Source: Rhodobacter sp. (GTDB lineage: Bacteria; Pseudomonadota; Alphaproteobacteria; Rhodobacterales; Rhodobacteraceae). Taken from it: a stretch of DNA of 5,598 nt. This document shows positions 4,666 through 5,598 of the stretch, piece by piece. The translations under genes were made by a program, and so were the position numbers. The notes beneath the pieces were generated by a model. The model was given only the letters and a program-made list of their open reading frames with translations. It did not search any database and had not been told where the DNA came from. The stretch's first letter is position 1, and each line of letters starts with the position of its first letter. The DNA lies in NCBI GenBank assembly GCA_027482795.1, contig JAIXVS010000047.1:1-5598 (forward strand), given 5' to 3'.

Positions 4666-5598
4666 ATGAGCTTTCGCGCCCGCCATCTGCTTGGGATCGA
4701 GCATCTAAGCCCCCAAGATATAACAACAATTCTGGATTTGGCCGACAAATATGTTGACCTAAACCGCCGGACGGTTAAGCAATCTGATGTGCTGGCGGGG
4801 CTGACGCAGATCAATATGTTCTTTGAAAATTCCACCCGCACGCAGGCCAGTTTCGAGCTGGCGGGCAAGCGCCTTGGCGCGGATGTGATGAACATGGCGG
4901 TCGGTGCAAGCAGCGTGAAAAAGGGCGAGACGCTGATCGATACGGCGCTGACGCTGAACGCCATGCATCCTGATTTGTTGATCGTGCGCCACCCAAGTTC
5001 GGGCGCGGTCAATCTGCTGGCCGATAAGGTGAACTGCGCCGTGCTGAACGCGGGCGATGGGCGGCACGAACACCCCACGCAGGCGCTGCTAGATGCGCTG
5101 ACAATCCGCCGCGCCAAGGGGCGTATTCAGCGCCTGACAGTGGCCATTTGCGGCGATATTGCGCATAGCCGCGTGGCGCGTAGTAATTTGATTTTGCTGA
5201 ACAAAATGGAGAACCGCATCCGCCTGATTGCGCCGCCAACCCTTATGCCCGCAGGGGTGGGCGATTTTGGGTGTGAGCTATTTGATGACATGCGCGCAGG
5301 GCTGGAAGGGGCCGATGTGGTGATGATGCTGCGCCTTCAGCGCGAACGCATGGACGGCGGGTTTATCCCATCGGAACGCGAGTATTACCACCGCTTTGGG
5401 CTGGACGCGGAAAAGCTAAGCCACGCCAAGCCCGATGCTATTGTCATGCACCCTGGCCCGATGAACAGGGGCGTGGAAATTGATGGCGATTTGGCCGATG
5501 ACATTAACCGTTCTGTGATCCAAGAACAGGTGGAAATGGGGGTCGCGCTGCGCATGGCCTGCATGGACCTGCTGGCCCGCAATTTGCGGGCCGAACGG
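4666..5598 (+). CDS. pyrB: Aspartate carbamoyltransferase catalytic chain, 3' end cut by window edge
   Basis: This enzyme condenses carbamoyl phosphate with L-aspartate to N-carbamoyl-L-aspartate, the committed step of de novo pyrimidine synthesis, as a cytoplasmic trimer-based enzyme. 311 codons are open to the last base. The family ends at about 310-320 residues, so only a few codons and the stop are missing. FFENSTRTQASFEL (52-65) contains the carbamoyl-phosphate loop STRT (56-59), SVKKGE (83-88) the lysine loop, HPSS (105-108) and GDGRHEHPTQALLD (129-142) the phosphate-binding region, and HPGPMNRGVE (262-271) the C-terminal active-site loop. N60 replaces none of the catalytic residues; in E. 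coli the loop reads PSTRTR, and ENSTRTQ is common in alphaproteobacteria. I chose the ATG at 4666 because GGAG (4656-4659) sits 6 nt before it and homologues begin MSFRARH. Two in-frame ATGs at 4651 and 4654 lack a ribosome-binding site. Dihydroorotase (pyrC) often follows in related genomes. Confidence 0.96.
   Translation, partial: MSFRARHLLGIEHLSPQDITTILDLADKYVDLNRRTVKQSDVLAGLTQINMFFENSTRTQASFELAGKRLGADVMNMAVGASSVKKGETLIDTALTLNAMHPDLLIVRHPSSGAVNLLADKVNCAVLNAGDGRHEHPTQALLDALTIRRAKGRIQRLTVAICGDIAHSRVARSNLILLNKMENRIRLIAPPTLMPAGVGDFGCELFDDMRAGLEGADVVMMLRLQRERMDGGFIPSEREYYHRFGLDAEKLSHAKPDAIVMHPGPMNRGVEIDGDLADDINRSVIQEQVEMGVALRMACMDLLARNLRAER

Noticed and set aside
4602..5117. A 171-codon minus-strand open frame opposite pyrB
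   Set aside because: It is opposite the highly conserved N-terminal half of aspartate carbamoyltransferase and is a shadow.
1..5598. A mobile element, defence system, CRISPR array or other novel multi-gene system
   Set aside because: No transposase, integrase, direct-repeat array or unknown gene cluster is present. All six genes belong to recognisable families with uniform composition.

Overview
The window looks like ordinary chromosomal DNA from an alphaproteobacterium, most likely of the Rhodobacterales (Roseobacter/Rhodobacter group). I base this on the moderately high GC content, the PyrB start (MSFRARHLLGIEHL) and ENSTRTQ variant, the two-domain DmdC-type acyl-CoA dehydrogenase with its own MerR regulator, and the uracil-DNA glycosylase-like protein with the N-terminal WQVDLGADEAI signature. 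This assignment rests on recall and was not checked by a search.

Layout from left to right. (1) Positions 1-2070, minus strand: a MerR-family regulator followed after 1 nt by a large acyl-CoA dehydrogenase that runs off the left edge. This is a fatty-acid or acyl-CoA catabolic operon. Its upstream region (2083-2227) holds a perfect 14-bp palindrome, a second 8+7+8 dyad and a promoter with the 19-bp spacer typical of MerR-controlled promoters. (2) Positions 2228-2779, minus strand: a YqgE/AlgH (UPF0301) gene, followed by a GC-rich hairpin. (3) Positions 2936-3739, plus strand: a secreted, stand-alone DsbD N-terminal-type thiol-disulfide domain protein, divergent from yqgE, with a hairpin directly against its start codon. 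(4) Positions 3748-4572, minus strand: a family-4-like uracil-DNA glycosylase homologue that has lost the recognisable catalytic motifs and most of the Fe-S cysteines. It converges with the DsbD-like gene, with 8 nt between the stops. (5) Positions 4666-5598, plus strand: pyrB, aspartate carbamoyltransferase, cut by the right edge within what are probably its last few codons and divergent from the glycosylase-like gene.

The genes do not form one system. They are a catabolic regulator-enzyme pair, two envelope or unknown-function genes, a DNA-repair-like protein and a pyrimidine biosynthesis gene. I see no mobile element, CRISPR array, tRNA or rRNA. The items most worth a second look are the MerR operator architecture, the degenerate glycosylase homologue next to pyrB, and the hairpin at the start of the DsbD-like gene.
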